This document shows positions 34,304 through 45,778 of a stretch of DNA of 64,000 nt, one piece after another. The translations under genes and the position numbers were made by a program. The DNA is from Entoloma clypeatum (Eukaryota; Basidiomycota; Agaricomycetes; Agaricales; Entolomataceae), in contig OY751491.1 in the NCBI GenBank assembly GCA_963565915.1, forward strand, positions 3,038,001 to 3,102,000, read 5' to 3'. The first letter of the stretch is position 1. Each line of letters opens with the position of its first letter. A model generated the notes under the pieces. That model was not told where the DNA came from. It saw nothing but the letters and a program-made list of their open reading frames with translations, and ran no database searches.

Positions 34304-34687
34304 GTCACGTCGTGTCAAGTCGCAATGGATTTCAAGTGCCAACAGTCGTGCTGCCTTGGAAGAGCACACCACGGACACTGCTCGTTTATCGAGCTCATAA
34401 CACAGTCCAGGGATGTCGGAGAGGCCCAAGTAGGTAATTCGAGTCGTCACAGTAAGTTTAGCCTCCCTCCAAGTCGTAACGTTGGAAACGTGCGGTCGAA
34501 TGGTCTTGAGCGCGGGACGAACCAAAGAGGATTCTTCGCACTCCTGAGGCAAGTCTTTTTTCCGTTCTCGGGATTCGCGTCTGATAACAACACTTCAATT
34601 ATGTATGTACGTTCGAAGGATGCAGTTCAATTCGTGCCATCGAATACAGGTTACTTATGAAGCAATTGGCATTTGCTACCAGCGCGT
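34304..34687. repeat. Diverged direct repeat, copy 2
   Basis: The shorter partner of 27513-28382, in the same orientation, lacking its central 450 bases. It holds no gene. Its place on the far side of the decayed transporter copy mirrors copy 1's place on the far side of the intact gene. This is the arrangement expected if a unit of transporter plus upstream flank was duplicated in tandem and the second unit was then broken up by insertions. Confidence 0.75.
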
Positions 34688-35063
34688 CCCGATCGCGGTG
34701 ATAAGGCTTCAGTGATAACGAAACTTGAGTCGAACGCCGGAGGGGGTCCATGAAATTCCGCCAATTGGACTCATGCCACATCCTGCCTTTTGGCCGCGCC
34801 TGGCCTTAGTCGTTCGGAGAGGTACCAAACATTCAGGCCTAGGGACTATTGTATCATGGTCTTGGGATGTGGAACTTACAATAAGCTTGACGGGTTCGTT
34901 CACGAAGGTAAGGTGAGAGTTACAGGAGGTACCTAATAATACAATTTACAGGATAATAGAAATACACTGTTTTGTTAATAGTTTCTTTGGGACTAGAGTA
35001 CTTCGTATGAAAGTCAAGTTAGTACCCATAAATAAGCAATAAAAATAATGTCATTCGTCCCGT
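34688..35063. other. Intergenic region 3' of the F-box gene
   Basis: About 375 bases between the second direct repeat and the stop of the F-box gene. It is AT-rich near 34920-35050. No gene or repeat is supported. Confidence 0.4.
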
Positions 35064-36398
35064 TTATTGGGCGCCATGGGCAAGGCGAACGCACCACCCC
35101 TCGTCGTTCAACGAGAAAAACCTCATGACGGCATCTGCGACGGGAAGACGACTCCAACGCGCCCCAAGCGCGCGAAATACCACGACTCTGATATCCGCTG
35201 TAGGAGATGACCCAGGCAAATCTGCGCGCACTCTCCTCCTCCTCAGCATCCCCACATGTCTCTCCAGACAAGGCAATCCATAAATTCCGCACGACAGGTC
35301 AGTCAGCTTCGGGACGAGTTCGCCCGAGGCGACGCGCTCCCTGACGAGCGGCGGGAGGTGTGAGACGAGTTCGAGTTGGACGAGGGATGGCGTTTGCTGG
35401 AGGAGGGAGAGGAGGTCCAACGAGCCGATGGCGCCCAGGGTGAGGCGTTCGAGGGTGCGGGAGCGCACAAGGGTGGGTGTGAATTTGGAGGGCCAGCATC
35501 CCTCCCAGGAGGAGGTGGAGCCTTCGGTGTACATGTTGAGGAGCCTAAAGGAGAGGAGGGCTGTGAGGTCAAGGGTAGAGAGGAAGGAGAGGATGGCGAC
35601 GCTATCGTCATGGGTGGAGAGGTGAAGGTGTTGGAGGAAGGGAAGCTTAGTGGATTCACTGGGGGACGAGCTGTCGCTGTTTTTCTGGGGCGTGAGAACG
35701 CAGGAGGTGAGGGAGGTGCAGCGTTTGAGGACAGAAAAGATGGTAGTGTGGTCGAGGGAGGGGGAGTAGACGTGTAGGGTGGCAAGATTGGCTAGGGGCA
35801 GGTGGAAAATCTCTTTGGAAGTTTCGGGAGGGAGGCGAAGAGTGACGTGTCGGAGGTTTGGAGCGCGCGAGAAGACAGATAGCGTAAGAAAAGACGTGGA
35901 GTCGGGGGATAGAGTGAGAGATTCGAGAGAAGTAAAAGGACCGGAAGTCGATGCAAAGAGGGAAGGATTGAGAGGGACAAAGGGGCCGATATTCAAGTGT
36001 TTCCACCGACTGGCATAAGTGACGATGAGGTCTGAGAAGGGGGTTTGTTTAGTTTTTCGTGAGGAATGATGGTTGAGAGCGGCTTCGAGTGAGAGAGGGC
36101 GACTGGCAGAGTAATGACGAAATAAGTCATTTGCAATTTGGATAGAGCAGAGTTGCCAACTCTCGGAACCGTTGCAGAGAATGAGACTGGACCATATTTC
36201 AGAGGTGGAGAACAGGACGCGCCTCCACCTGGAGCAGACATGACTGATATTCCATGGGGGGTCGCGGGAGATGAGGTTCCAGTTGGGTTGTATGGGCAAA
36301 GGGGAGGTCGGGTCGACGGAGACGCAGAATATTTCGGCGAGGAGCTCGTTTGGGAGATTGCGGTGAAGGGCTTGAGCTGAGCGACAGCGGGTGATCAT
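35064..36398 (-). CDS. F-box protein, agaricomycete type with LRR-like tail
   Basis: Single-exon frame of 444 residues. Residues 10-65 (LHRNLPNELLAEIFCVSVDP, then ISHVCSRWRRVLFSTSEIWS) are an F-box, which docks on Skp1 and makes the protein a substrate receptor of an SCF ubiquitin ligase. The rest shows repeated leucine-rich segments (FASTSGPFTSLESLTLSPDS, LRHVTLRLPPE, LANLATLHVYSPSLDHTTIF, LERLTLGAIGSLDLLSLLQQ) that fit an irregular leucine-rich-repeat fold. Such genes are strongly expanded in mushrooms; substrates are unknown. Codon use and length look intact. An extra upstream exon cannot be excluded because the region before the ATG is also open in other frames. Confidence 0.82.
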   Translation of the reverse strand: MITRCRSAQALHRNLPNELLAEIFCVSVDPTSPLPIQPNWNLISRDPPWNISHVCSRWRRVLFSTSEIWSSLILCNGSESWQLCSIQIANDLFRHYSASRPLSLEAALNHHSSRKTKQTPFSDLIVTYASRWKHLNIGPFVPLNPSLFASTSGPFTSLESLTLSPDSTSFLTLSVFSRAPNLRHVTLRLPPETSKEIFHLPLANLATLHVYSPSLDHTTIFSVLKRCTSLTSCVLTPQKNSDSSSPSESTKLPFLQHLHLSTHDDSVAILSFLSTLDLTALLSFRLLNMYTEGSTSSWEGCWPSKFTPTLVRSRTLERLTLGAIGSLDLLSLLQQTPSLVQLELVSHLPPLVRERVASGELVPKLTDLSCGIYGLPCLERHVGMLRRRRVRADLPGSSPTADIRVVVFRALGARWSRLPVADAVMRFFSLNDEGWCVRLAHGAQ

Positions 36399-36599
36399 GT
36401 CGGCGCAGTGTGCACGCTGCGCGTCAGGATGGGTGGGGTTGCCGTGAGGAGACGTGCGGCGGCGCGTATATCGTCTGTGAGGGAGTCGCGGGGATGTCTA
36501 TGGTGATGATAAGATTAGATTAGATGTACAGTTGCCAGCAGACATCCTCGTGTTATCATAAAACTCAACGACCTTTACGACCCCCGCCACGACCTCAAA

Positions 36600-39572
36600 A
36601 TGCCTTCCTTGTAAGTCTTCCTGTCCCTCTCAAACTCGTGCTCACCCCTTAACTTTCTCTACACCAGTCCCCGCGCCGTCGTCCCCACCGACAACCCGGA
36701 TGCCTCCGTCGATTCCTCGTCCCCGCTGCGCCTGCTGTCCCTGCTGTCCCTGACCGTGCTCATCGTCATCGTGCTCTTCTTCTCAGTCCGGCTCTTCAAG
36801 CGCACCCTCCACCTCCCCAACCTCAACTGGCTCCGCGGCAAAGGCCAGGGCGCCAAGGGCCGTCTCGGCTTCGAGCTCCTCCCGACCTCCATCAAGGCCT
36901 TCCCCACCCCGAGCCCGAGTCCGTACGCCGTCGCCTTCAACCTCGCCGCCAATAGCGCCACCTCCCTCGCTACAAAACCTCTCCTCCGACGCTCCCCAAG
37001 CCTCGACACGCTCCCTCAGCACTCCTCCAGCCGCCCCACCAGCCCCACCTCCCCCACGCGCCGGACACGCACTCGCTCCCCTTTCAAGCTTCCTTCCCTC
37101 TTCAAATCCTTATCTGAATCCTCCCATCGTCGGAGCAAGTCTCTCGGCGGCGTTCCCATTCACAACCTCTTCCCCACATCCACATCTGCTCCCTCCACCC
37201 CTCCACCCCCTCTTATTGACTTTTCCATCTCTTCGTCCTCCCATACCACATCAGCTTCATCCGATGTCGGCACTCAACGCGTTTCTTTTGAGACCCCCAG
37301 ACCGAATCCCCTCATTCCCGGTCTTCCCATCCCACTTCACGACGACCACTCGTCCAAGTTTATCAATCCCGATGGCTTTAATCTGGTCGATTATGCTCTA
37401 TCTCCCACTACATCTTCGGCGAGGGTCACGTCCCCGTACGGCCAGTCCCTCATCGAGTTTGCAGACTCTGGCATGAACAACGCCGAAGGCGACCTCGTTG
37501 AACTCGTACCTCTATCTACCGCCCTCGAACAGAAGCTGGCTCTGGCAGCTGGCACTACCATGCACGACACACTCATATCTATCCCTCCAACCACTCACGC
37601 CGAAGTCGACGTCGGCGCAGATGTCCTCGTCCACCTCAAGGATCCTCAAGGCCCCACAGACCAAGTCCTCGTTTCACTCGAACTCGACGAATCTTCTCCT
37701 GCCGTTGGCATCGACACTCCGCTGATTCATACACGTACGTCCACTTTATCTAACAATCAGCCACATGGCATGTGACATCATTCAACAGCTACTGCTGCGT
37801 GGTCCCAGTCCTGGCCGACGTGGGGCGATCCCGTTTTCCCGACTCCCTCTCCACGTTCGCGTGCATCACCTGTGCCGTTGGTCTTGTTTGATGTGGAAGC
37901 AGAAGACGAGGGAAAGGCGTCTTGCTTAGACGCCGCTGCGGCTCATGCTAGTCTTGAGCTGTTGCAGGAAGTCCAGGACCAATCCCTGCTGGCCGATCCA
38001 TTTGCAGACCCAGAGGTTGATGACATTTCCGTTGCTGTTGAGAAATCGGACTTGGCGGAAGCTCAAGACAATCTATCTATGGGAAGTGACGATGCTATAG
38101 CTGTGGTGTCATCTACAGGTACAGAGGCAGAACAGATTGAGGAGCAAGAGCAAGAGCCGGACCCAGAGGACACGTGGTTTGTGGAGGAGCCGAGATTCAA
38201 TTGGGATGAAACCGAGGTGGCAGGCGATCAAGAAGAAGTGCAAAGGAAGGTGAAGGATGAGCTCGTGGAGGTGTCTTCAGAGGGGAGACTTGTTCAGGAG
38301 CCGTACGTCATTGAGGAGGAAGTTGAAGTGCGACATGGAGTGGTGGACTCGAAACAAGTGAATGTGGAAGATGTGGAAAAGGCAGACGTGTATGTGGACG
38401 ATGTGCACAAGATCGTTCACGGATCTCTTTTGGTAGAAAAGGGTGACGATGAAGCTGCGGAAGATACGGAAGAGACACGGGAGGAAGACGACGACGAACA
38501 TGGGGAAGAGATCCGACTTGACGCCGGCGAAGACCATGCCGAAACCAGCGATCTTCACTCTACAGACTCGGACCCAGATCTCCTCCCACTTCCTCCCATC
38601 CTCGTCGCACCCGCACCACGAGTACCAACACTCACCCCGATCCTGTCTGTCTCCCTTCCTTCCAAGCGCACCGACTCATGTCCCCCTTCATCATCCTCCT
38701 CGCCAAAATCTCCCGACATCCCGCTGCAAACGCCCACACCTCCCGCATCCCCACCCCCTCTACCCCACTTTGCTTTCTCCCGGTCCCGTCCGCGCTCGCC
38801 GCTAACCCTCCCGCCGCCTTCGCCGATACTGTTATCTCCTGCGTCCGACACCGCGACGGTCCACGGGTCGTCCTCTTCGGGCGGGGGCACACCCGTTGAG
38901 CGGGTACAGGAGTCGGGTGCGCTGTTACGGGTGCCTACCCCGGGGGTGAGGACAAGGCCACATTCGCGCTGCGCGTCGCCGGTGCCAGGGATGCAGGATC
39001 CTAGGCCGTTGTGGAGCATCAGAGCGGCTGATGCGCCGCCACTTGGGTTGCCTGCGGAGATGCATGTCAGTGCTGAGACTAGTCCGGTCGAGACAAGTGA
39101 GGCGAGTGGGTTGCGGGTGAGGGCGGGTGGCGAGGTGGTGCAAGGGCGGGGACAGGAAGAGGAAGAAGGTGAACATGAAGATGAAGTCCCGGCTGATATC
39201 GCAGGAGCGGAAGGGTCGGATGGTGTGGAAGAGGTGGATCATGAAGAGGCCCTGATGGCGGAGGAAGAAGAAGAAGAGAAAGACCTTGGCGACAGCTTGT
39301 CGGAAGATGATGAGGTTCCTCCCACACCGCTCCCCGGGTCCTTCCCCGAGATCGTGTCCGCGCCCCTCCCTGTGCCTACTACGGCTGCCTCCTCAAGCAT
39401 CACGCTCGCTCCGGGTGTGCGCCTGCGCACCCCGCGTTCGGCACTCGATATTGCGCTCGCGATGCAGCTGCGACCTGGCCTGGGGCCTGGCGCAGATCCA
39501 GCGTGGATGGTGAGGTTTTTGATGTCGATGTTTGGGTGGTTTGCGTTGTTGATCAGCGGGCAGTTGGAGTGA
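36600..39572 (+). CDS. Orphan large disordered membrane protein
   Basis: Three exons fit: an 11-base first exon 36600-36610, then 36668-37734 and 37789-39572, for 953 residues. Residues about 22-45 (LLSLLSLTVLIVIVLFFSVR) form a membrane span. The extreme C-terminus (WMVRFLMSMFGWFALLISGQ) is a second hydrophobic stretch, so the protein may be anchored at both ends. Between them the chain is Ser/Pro-rich at first (RTRTRSPFKLPSLFKSLSES), then strongly acidic (about residues 400-620), then Pro-rich and again acidic. No domain is recognised. The tiny first exon encodes only MPS plus two bases of the next codon but restores a clean start just before the membrane span. Function unknown. Confidence 0.7.
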
Positions 39573-40766
39573 GGGAGGAAGGAGAGGTTTTTTATGGTGT
39601 TTGCTTTTTTCTCGTTTTCATTTGTTCATTCGAGTTTTTGTGAGTGGATGGAATTCACCCCCGTTCTCGTCTCTTGACTTTTGCATCGTACCGGATACTC
39701 TTTTGCATCTCATGGTTTCACGAAATTTCACGACAGGAACATTCTATTCGCACTGGCACTCGCACACTGGCACGCATGCATACCTTATATACCGCCTTCT
39801 GTTACTCGTCATACAGTAATTCGCGTCCGAGACAAGGCTCTTTACATCGCTATATTTGGATCTCTGCATTAGTCGCTTTTTTTAATCCCATATTGTTTTG
39901 AGCGAGGTCTTCTTCTTGCCAGGCTTTCCATACATACTTGGTGTCGTCTACATGAAGTTTGGGGCCCGTCTGGCACTTCAGTCTTCTCATGGGCACCTGG
40001 ACGTAGTAAGGGGAACGGCTGGGTGAGAGCCAAGAAATTCAACATGAGGATCCTTGGTTCGCGGATTAGAAAATTTTAGTCAAGTTGTTGATGGCTATCA
40101 CTTAAATTCACACGTGCCCTACAAACCACCCGCGCACGACTCAGAATCACAGCTGGTAGGCTGGGTGATGTTTTGCTTTCTACTTCCCCAGGCAAGTACT
40201 AGTGGTTCGTTCATCGTTTCGACTAGCTAGTATGCAGACACTCGGTAGGGTCACGGCCCTATCATGTATGTCCCTTCCTTAGCAAGGGTCCTTGTGCATA
40301 CGCGATCAGCCGAGATCTCAGTCACAAAAATAGGAGACCGACCACACACGAGTCTCGTCGGAACTTTTTTGGAATGACTAGGTATGACTCTTGGCAGTTA
40401 TTGGCTTTATCAAGTGAATGATTTTATGACAGACTAGCTACTCAACGGTGTGTATTCGGCCACATCGACTTTGATAACAATCCCTTCTGAAGTCGAAACA
40501 TCGACCACCCTGATCAATATTGGAAATTTGAGAGTTGAGCCATCAAAAAAATGAAAGGCCAGTGGCGCGAGAGTCGGTTGCTTTGTTCAGTTTTTGACGC
40601 CCCTCATTTTCACAAGGTGGAGCCAATACATTATGAATGCTCTTCGGATCCGTTTTGATCAGGCAAAAAGAGCTAGCAGCTCCAGAGGCAAGCTTTTTTC
40701 TCATTTCTTTTTTTGAACTCCCCCACTACTTGTTCTTTTCGTCTTTGCTCGCTCCCTTCTCCAGCG
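39573..40766. other. 1.2 kb intergenic region
   Basis: Lies between two plus-strand genes. Short open frames at 39600-39900 are not convincing. A T-rich tract directly precedes the next start (40690-40715). No repeat or RNA gene identified. Confidence 0.4.
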
Positions 40767-42881
40767 ATGATTTTGTCTGACTCGATCACGGTCGGTCAGG
40801 TAACATTCATTATTCGTGTCGCAATCCAGATCCTAGGATATGGAGGAGCGGCTCTCCTTGGCATGATTCTTCTCGGAAAAGCTCCACGCGTTGCCAACAT
40901 TGATACCCACGACGTGATAAATCGCGTTGTGGGTGCATCGACACAAACCAGAGAGACAGCATCATGGCTGTTCCGTCGCATGAGCCGCCGTCAAACCGAC
41001 CCCACCCCGTCCAAGGACCTCATGCTCATCCTGTTCCTCTACATATCCTATGCAGTCTTTGTTTCGTTGAGCGACATTGGGTTCTTGGGTTTTTACGCAT
41101 GTTCCGTACCAGGATCCAATATTTTGGCGGAGCCAGCTTCCGTCAACACGACAGACGACGCCAAAGCTCTCATTTCCCTTAATCTAGTCAACGGGACCAA
41201 CCCCCAGACGGTGAATGCCCGCCGTTGCAACTCGGTTGAGGCCGTCACGTTCAGCAGCAACATCGTGCTCAACAACTGCACCTCTTGGCAAAACTCTACA
41301 TATGCCGATCACAGCTTGTTCAATGGGCTCAATTCAACAGATAGCGACGTGCTCATGCCACGCTATCTCTCACATGTTAACAGCTCAAAATCAGGCGTGG
41401 TCGATCTCAACTCTTATTACATCGGTCCCAGCACCCAACGTGTCATGTCCACTACCCTCCAGAACGGTATTATCGTTGATCCGCACGACGCCGGCCTGAC
41501 TACGGTCTTGGGCGCCCCAAATCTCGCGCCAAACGCCGAGGTCGATCTTGATAAGACGCTGGCAATCGAGCTCGACGTCGGTTGTATGACGGTCGGCGTA
41601 TATACACAACACGACCTTTCCGCTTCTGGTTCTGGCATTGATGTCTTTCGTACCAATGGGACCTGGAGGAAATACACTGGGCCAGACTACATGGTCGACG
41701 TGTTGACGAATTATACAGACCAAATCAGGGATTATATTCAACCTTTTTTCAATACGTCGGCCCCGGACTCCTCAGGTTACATCTACACAAACAGCACAAA
41801 TCTCATCCTTTCCACCGCTGCAAATGTCGGTATCTGGCGCCTTCCCACCCAGAACTTTTCCTCCACTAGTCCGCAGAATGATATACTAGGAAACTGTACG
41901 GCGGCATTACAGAAAAAACTCAGTATCGTCTCCCCCTACGACTCATCTAACCAAGGAAGTATGTGTTCTTTGTTAGGAGTCGGAGGTTCGATAAGTGCCG
42001 GCGGTCTTGCCGCTTCAGGATTTTCTAGGATGATCTGCGCCACCGCCACGCAAGTAAACATGGTTTCTGCGAAAATAACAAGAGATGGAGACAGTTCCCT
42101 GACGCTGGGCGTGACCCGCCTTCCTAGTGACCTTCACTATCTTCGAGCAGACTATTGGGACGTGTCAGCCAGTGGTGGCCAAACTACATACGTCACCTTC
42201 CCTCCCATCGAGCGTTTCACGCTTAGTGCCAATCCCAATTCTCCAACGTCCCATTATATTGCCAACAGCCGCCTTGGTTTGAATGATAATGATTATGCCA
42301 TCGGCCCCGGCAGCGCAGGGAATTCAATCACAAGCCTGGGACCTGTCGTGATCGATGCGAACGGGGTGCTCGACGGTGACACGGCATATGCGGGCCTACA
42401 TCTGCTTGACGAAGGGTTCAACCAACTCAACTTCACGCCGAGCGTGGTGACGAGATGGGTGGGACAAGTGGGCGGGTCGCATATCCTCACGAGCATCGGA
42501 TATAACGGATGGGCAGCCCTCAACAGTGCGCCTATGGTCGTCAGGAGTACAGGCGGTCACCCGGGAACGTGCTACAAGCCCTTCTACGCCATCGGATTTG
42601 TACCTCTCGTTCTTGCGGCCTGCGTGGTGGTCGCCTGGGCGCTTATGATGATCCTTACCTCATCCTTTTTCGGAACGAAGGTGTTGCAGAGGGGCTATGG
42701 TGGGATGAAGCCCTACCTGAATGCCGTCTATTCGGGCGATCCTCCGAAGGATGTGATTTTGGCTTGGGAGAACTCTCCCAAACCCCACATGCGGGTCATT
42801 TCCAAAGGCGCACCAATCATGGGGGATGCGGATGGAACTGCGTTGAAACTTTTGAAATCTGGACATGCATACAATCCTTGA
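40767..42881 (+). CDS. Orphan membrane glycoprotein with large extracellular domain
   Basis: Single exon, 704 residues from the ATG at 40767. Two hydrophobic segments lie near the N-terminus (FIIRVAIQILGYGGAALLGM and LMLILFLYISYAVFVSLSDI). A long domain of about 500 residues follows, rich in Asn-x-Ser/Thr sites (NNCTSWQNSTYAD, NYTDQIRDYIQPFFNTS) with scattered cysteines. A single span near the end (IGFVPLVLAACVVVAWALMM) and a short cytosolic tail close it. The layout suggests a surface or secretory-pathway glycoprotein. I recall similar uncharacterised multi-copy proteins in mushrooms, but no function is known to me. Family size and role were not checked. Confidence 0.75.
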   Translation: MILSDSITVGQVTFIIRVAIQILGYGGAALLGMILLGKAPRVANIDTHDVINRVVGASTQTRETASWLFRRMSRRQTDPTPSKDLMLILFLYISYAVFVSLSDIGFLGFYACSVPGSNILAEPASVNTTDDAKALISLNLVNGTNPQTVNARRCNSVEAVTFSSNIVLNNCTSWQNSTYADHSLFNGLNSTDSDVLMPRYLSHVNSSKSGVVDLNSYYIGPSTQRVMSTTLQNGIIVDPHDAGLTTVLGAPNLAPNAEVDLDKTLAIELDVGCMTVGVYTQHDLSASGSGIDVFRTNGTWRKYTGPDYMVDVLTNYTDQIRDYIQPFFNTSAPDSSGYIYTNSTNLILSTAANVGIWRLPTQNFSSTSPQNDILGNCTAALQKKLSIVSPYDSSNQGSMCSLLGVGGSISAGGLAASGFSRMICATATQVNMVSAKITRDGDSSLTLGVTRLPSDLHYLRADYWDVSASGGQTTYVTFPPIERFTLSANPNSPTSHYIANSRLGLNDNDYAIGPGSAGNSITSLGPVVIDANGVLDGDTAYAGLHLLDEGFNQLNFTPSVVTRWVGQVGGSHILTSIGYNGWAALNSAPMVVRSTGGHPGTCYKPFYAIGFVPLVLAACVVVAWALMMILTSSFFGTKVLQRGYGGMKPYLNAVYSGDPPKDVILAWENSPKPHMRVISKGAPIMGDADGTALKLLKSGHAYNP

Positions 42882-43235
42882 CCGTCATCATCTTATTTCT
42901 CGACGTGTCCTTTTTACCTGATTCATTTTTTCATAGTCTATCTTGTTTTGTGATTCACATTTTATCCTATGCCATCTCACAATAAATCCATGGACTTGGT
43001 GCTAAAGTGTACACCCACCAAAGTCGCCGGAAGTTGGCGGTCTTCCCTTCTATCTTGAACCCGGCGAGGCTGAATGGACGTCATTGACAAGGCGCATAGG
43101 ATTGTTCATCATATCGTGATTAATCATTACCATTAAGAGTGTACCGTTATCAGAGCAAAAATACCGATATGCATGTAAAGAAAGTCCCATATCCGTGAAC
43201 CGTATCGTTCGGATCGACATCCCAGCAATCCCCGA
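42882..43235. other. Convergent 3' flanks
   Basis: 354 bases between the stop codons of the orphan glycoprotein (plus) and the PQ-loop gene (minus). No gene or repeat seen. Confidence 0.5.
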
Positions 43236-44636
43236 TTACGTGCCGCTTCTCCCCAAGAGTGGTGTTGCTTCCCCGACGGGCTCCTCTTCCTGACGGGCAA
43301 CTGGACCCTGAGAGGCAAAATCGTCCCCGCTGGCTCGGACGCGAGCGGACACGGAGCTACCATTAACTGGGTTGCCAAAGTCGTCAATGCCGAGGCGGCG
43401 CTGGCGATATGCCCAGACTATGCACATGATCAGAAGGCTGCCTTGCATAACTGCGGCGACGGCAAATGTGATCCAACCTGTATTCATTGCGGATCAGATA
43501 TGATATAGCGCTCTAGATGGGATATATGAGACGCACTAGTCCAATTGGTTCCGGGACTAGACAAGGCTTGAATGGTCATGAAAGATATGGACAGTTACGG
43601 ACTCACCGGAGAGCAATGCTGGTCACCATCAAGATACCGCCAGGGCTTTGGATGCACATCATCGGGATGCTGAGGGCACCAACAAGTTTCGTCTTGTAGG
43701 TGTGGATCAGCTGGGGTGCATATTGGATCGCTGCCAAAAGAGCGGACGAAACGCCGAGAAATGTCGCCCATGACGAAACTTGTTCGGGAAGGGGAACGTC
43801 AGGAGAGTAAGAAGGGTTGGTGAGTAAAACGAAGAACGTGGTGAAAGAGATGAATAAGCTATATCTGGTGATTAACAAGGGAAATGCGAAGAGATAATGC
43901 GACGGACAAGTGAATTATGACGACCCAGGTAAGAGTGATGGACAAGCTCCACGCGTCACTCTTAACTGCGGTCTTGGTATGCGGTGGAGACCTGCTATCA
44001 TGGATATCGAAGTCGATATCGGCGTATTTGAGATGAGGGGGGTAATATATTATGTAGAGTACAAGGCTGAAATTTCCGATAAGTGGCGAGCATTGAGATG
44101 AATCTGGCTGGTATACGCACATTGAAGTAAACAGAAGCCATTGGAGACCGACTTGCACGATACCGGCTGTCATCTCCAGACAACTCCCGAGACTCTTTAG
44201 AGGCGTCAGAGGGCTCTAAGGGGGGAGTGCGACATAACTTCACATACCAGTACTGGACAACATCTCACGATTCGCCATTGCATGGTGACCCTAAGAAAAT
44301 AGTTGAACTTGACCAGTGGACGAATGTTGTTGGCAACATACATATTGAGGAAACCGGCAGCTCCGGAAGTGCTGCCGAGAAGAAGGAACCATGGGCTGAA
44401 TCCCTCCGATGAACTCTTTTGGACAATGCGATAAAGCTGGAGAAATCATGCTGGGTCATCGACGTAACTCTTGAAAAGGCTTGAAGACGAACTTGGGGAG
44501 CATAGGAGATGATGAGGCCACAACAGAGTCCAAAGGTCAAAGTGGCCGTGAACCAATCATGGTGCTGGAAAGCGTTCAGAGTCGCCCTGGGCTGTTGAGA
44601 GATGAAACGACTCACTGGAACGCACGTCTCGGACAT
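43236..44636 (-). CDS. PQ-loop repeat membrane protein
   Basis: About nine exons fit for roughly 343 residues. Two PQ-loop motifs are visible: LCCGLIISYAPQ near residue 38 and LLAAIQYAPQLIHTYKTKLV near residue 220. This is the arrangement of the seven-span cystinosin/Ypq-like superfamily that moves small solutes across vacuole or other endomembranes. Other segments are SEGFSPWFLLLGSTSGAAGF, GIVQVGLQWLLF, IIYYPPHLKYADIDF and FAVAAVMQGSLLIMCIVWAY. The C-terminal tail is polar and ends TPLLGRSGT. A 20-base exon (43537-43556, encoding PGTNWT) is needed to join LMVTSIALR to SWITFAV in frame. The substrate cannot be inferred. Compared with Ypq1-type transporters, the central loop is long and acidic. 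Confidence 0.82.
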
Positions 44637-44925
44637 ATATTGTGATCAGAGGGGGAGTTGGAAGCAAGTTCACCACGAACGGCACGTGGAAAATTACTTG
44701 GTTGATTCAAACTGTACTAAGAATCTAGCTACATAATAGTACTGGAGGCCTCGACATGCAAGTCCCTCTTCCCGGGTCCTGGTGACCGTTTCTAACAGCA
44801 GGCGCATGTGCAAACTTTGAAATCCTCTTCGGTGCTAATTCAATAAAAACCACCACCACTTGGTAAATCGACTATTGCCTTCTATTGTTGACGTTCGGTG
44901 TAAGCTCGGCAAAGTATCACTCACC

Positions 44926-45778
44926 CTACACTCCCCACCCTCCAAACATACTTGCACTGACTACAATCAAAACCACCACTTGTACCGCACGAGTAAGTCC
45001 TGAGACCCGCCGTACATTCTGTAGCGCCTGTTCTTCCTCCTCCGCTCGACGGCGCGGTGAGCCCCGTAGATGCGAATCCGAATTTAGGTTGTGGTATAGC
45101 GTCGAGGGATGTGGAGGGGAGTAATCTTGTTCCAGGCCGGGGCGAGCGTTCCCTGGGCGTTTGTGTTGTGGTCCCGGATAATGGTAACCATGACTGGCAC
45201 TGGAACCACGAGGGCGCGAGGAGTACTCCCATGCATAAGTTGCACGGGGACCTGTCCGTGGAGCGGGTCGTGGATGGTATGGATGATGCGCCGGCTGGCT
45301 CTGCGGCTGGACAAGAGAGCGGTCATATGCTCGACTTTTAAATAAGAGATACGTCGATGCTTTGTTGAAATAGGGAAGAAAGGATGATGTACCGCTCACG
45401 GTCATCCCCGAGTATACCATAAGCCTCGCTGGCAGCCTGAAAGATATCCTTCGACCTGGCATCGGTTGAAACGTCCGGGTGGTGCCTTTTGCTGAGCTGG
45501 GTCAGAGAATGTCCTGGTGAGCTCGTCAGACAAAGTGTTGAAATTGCTCAGTAAGACCTGGTAGAAATGAGACTGAGGTCATCATAGAATGATCAGTCTT
45601 CCTTCATGCATATCCCTTCAGACAGACGGACCTTGATCTGTGCTTTTGTCGCATGAGGGGGAACTCCAAGGGTCTTGTAGTGGTCTGTTCTACTGCATGT
45701 TGAGGAGAATAATCTTCCGGGGAGATCAGCGGAATGAAGGGCCTTGTAGTAGCGGGACCGTCTTGGATTGCGCAACAT
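44926..45778 (-). CDS. J-domain protein with C-terminal membrane span, probably mitochondrial
   Basis: Four exons fit for about 220 residues. The N-terminus is basic and Ser/Arg-rich ([20 protein letters not shown]), as in mitochondrial targeting signals. The J domain follows at about 30-95 ([18 protein letters not shown], then [10 protein letters not shown] with the essential HPD, then [19 protein letters not shown]). A Pro/His-rich linker leads to a single hydrophobic stretch at the end ([20 protein letters not shown]). J domains stimulate Hsp70 ATPase. The small size, single J domain and C-terminal anchor recall the DNAJC30-like group; that subfamily label is tentative. The acceptor before RAYDRSL was chosen to restore the usual end of helix IV. 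Confidence 0.8.

Noticed and set aside
35376..35777. Plus-strand Gly/Glu-rich frame antisense to the F-box gene
   Set aside because: Low-complexity mirror of the F-box coding strand, with no independent support.
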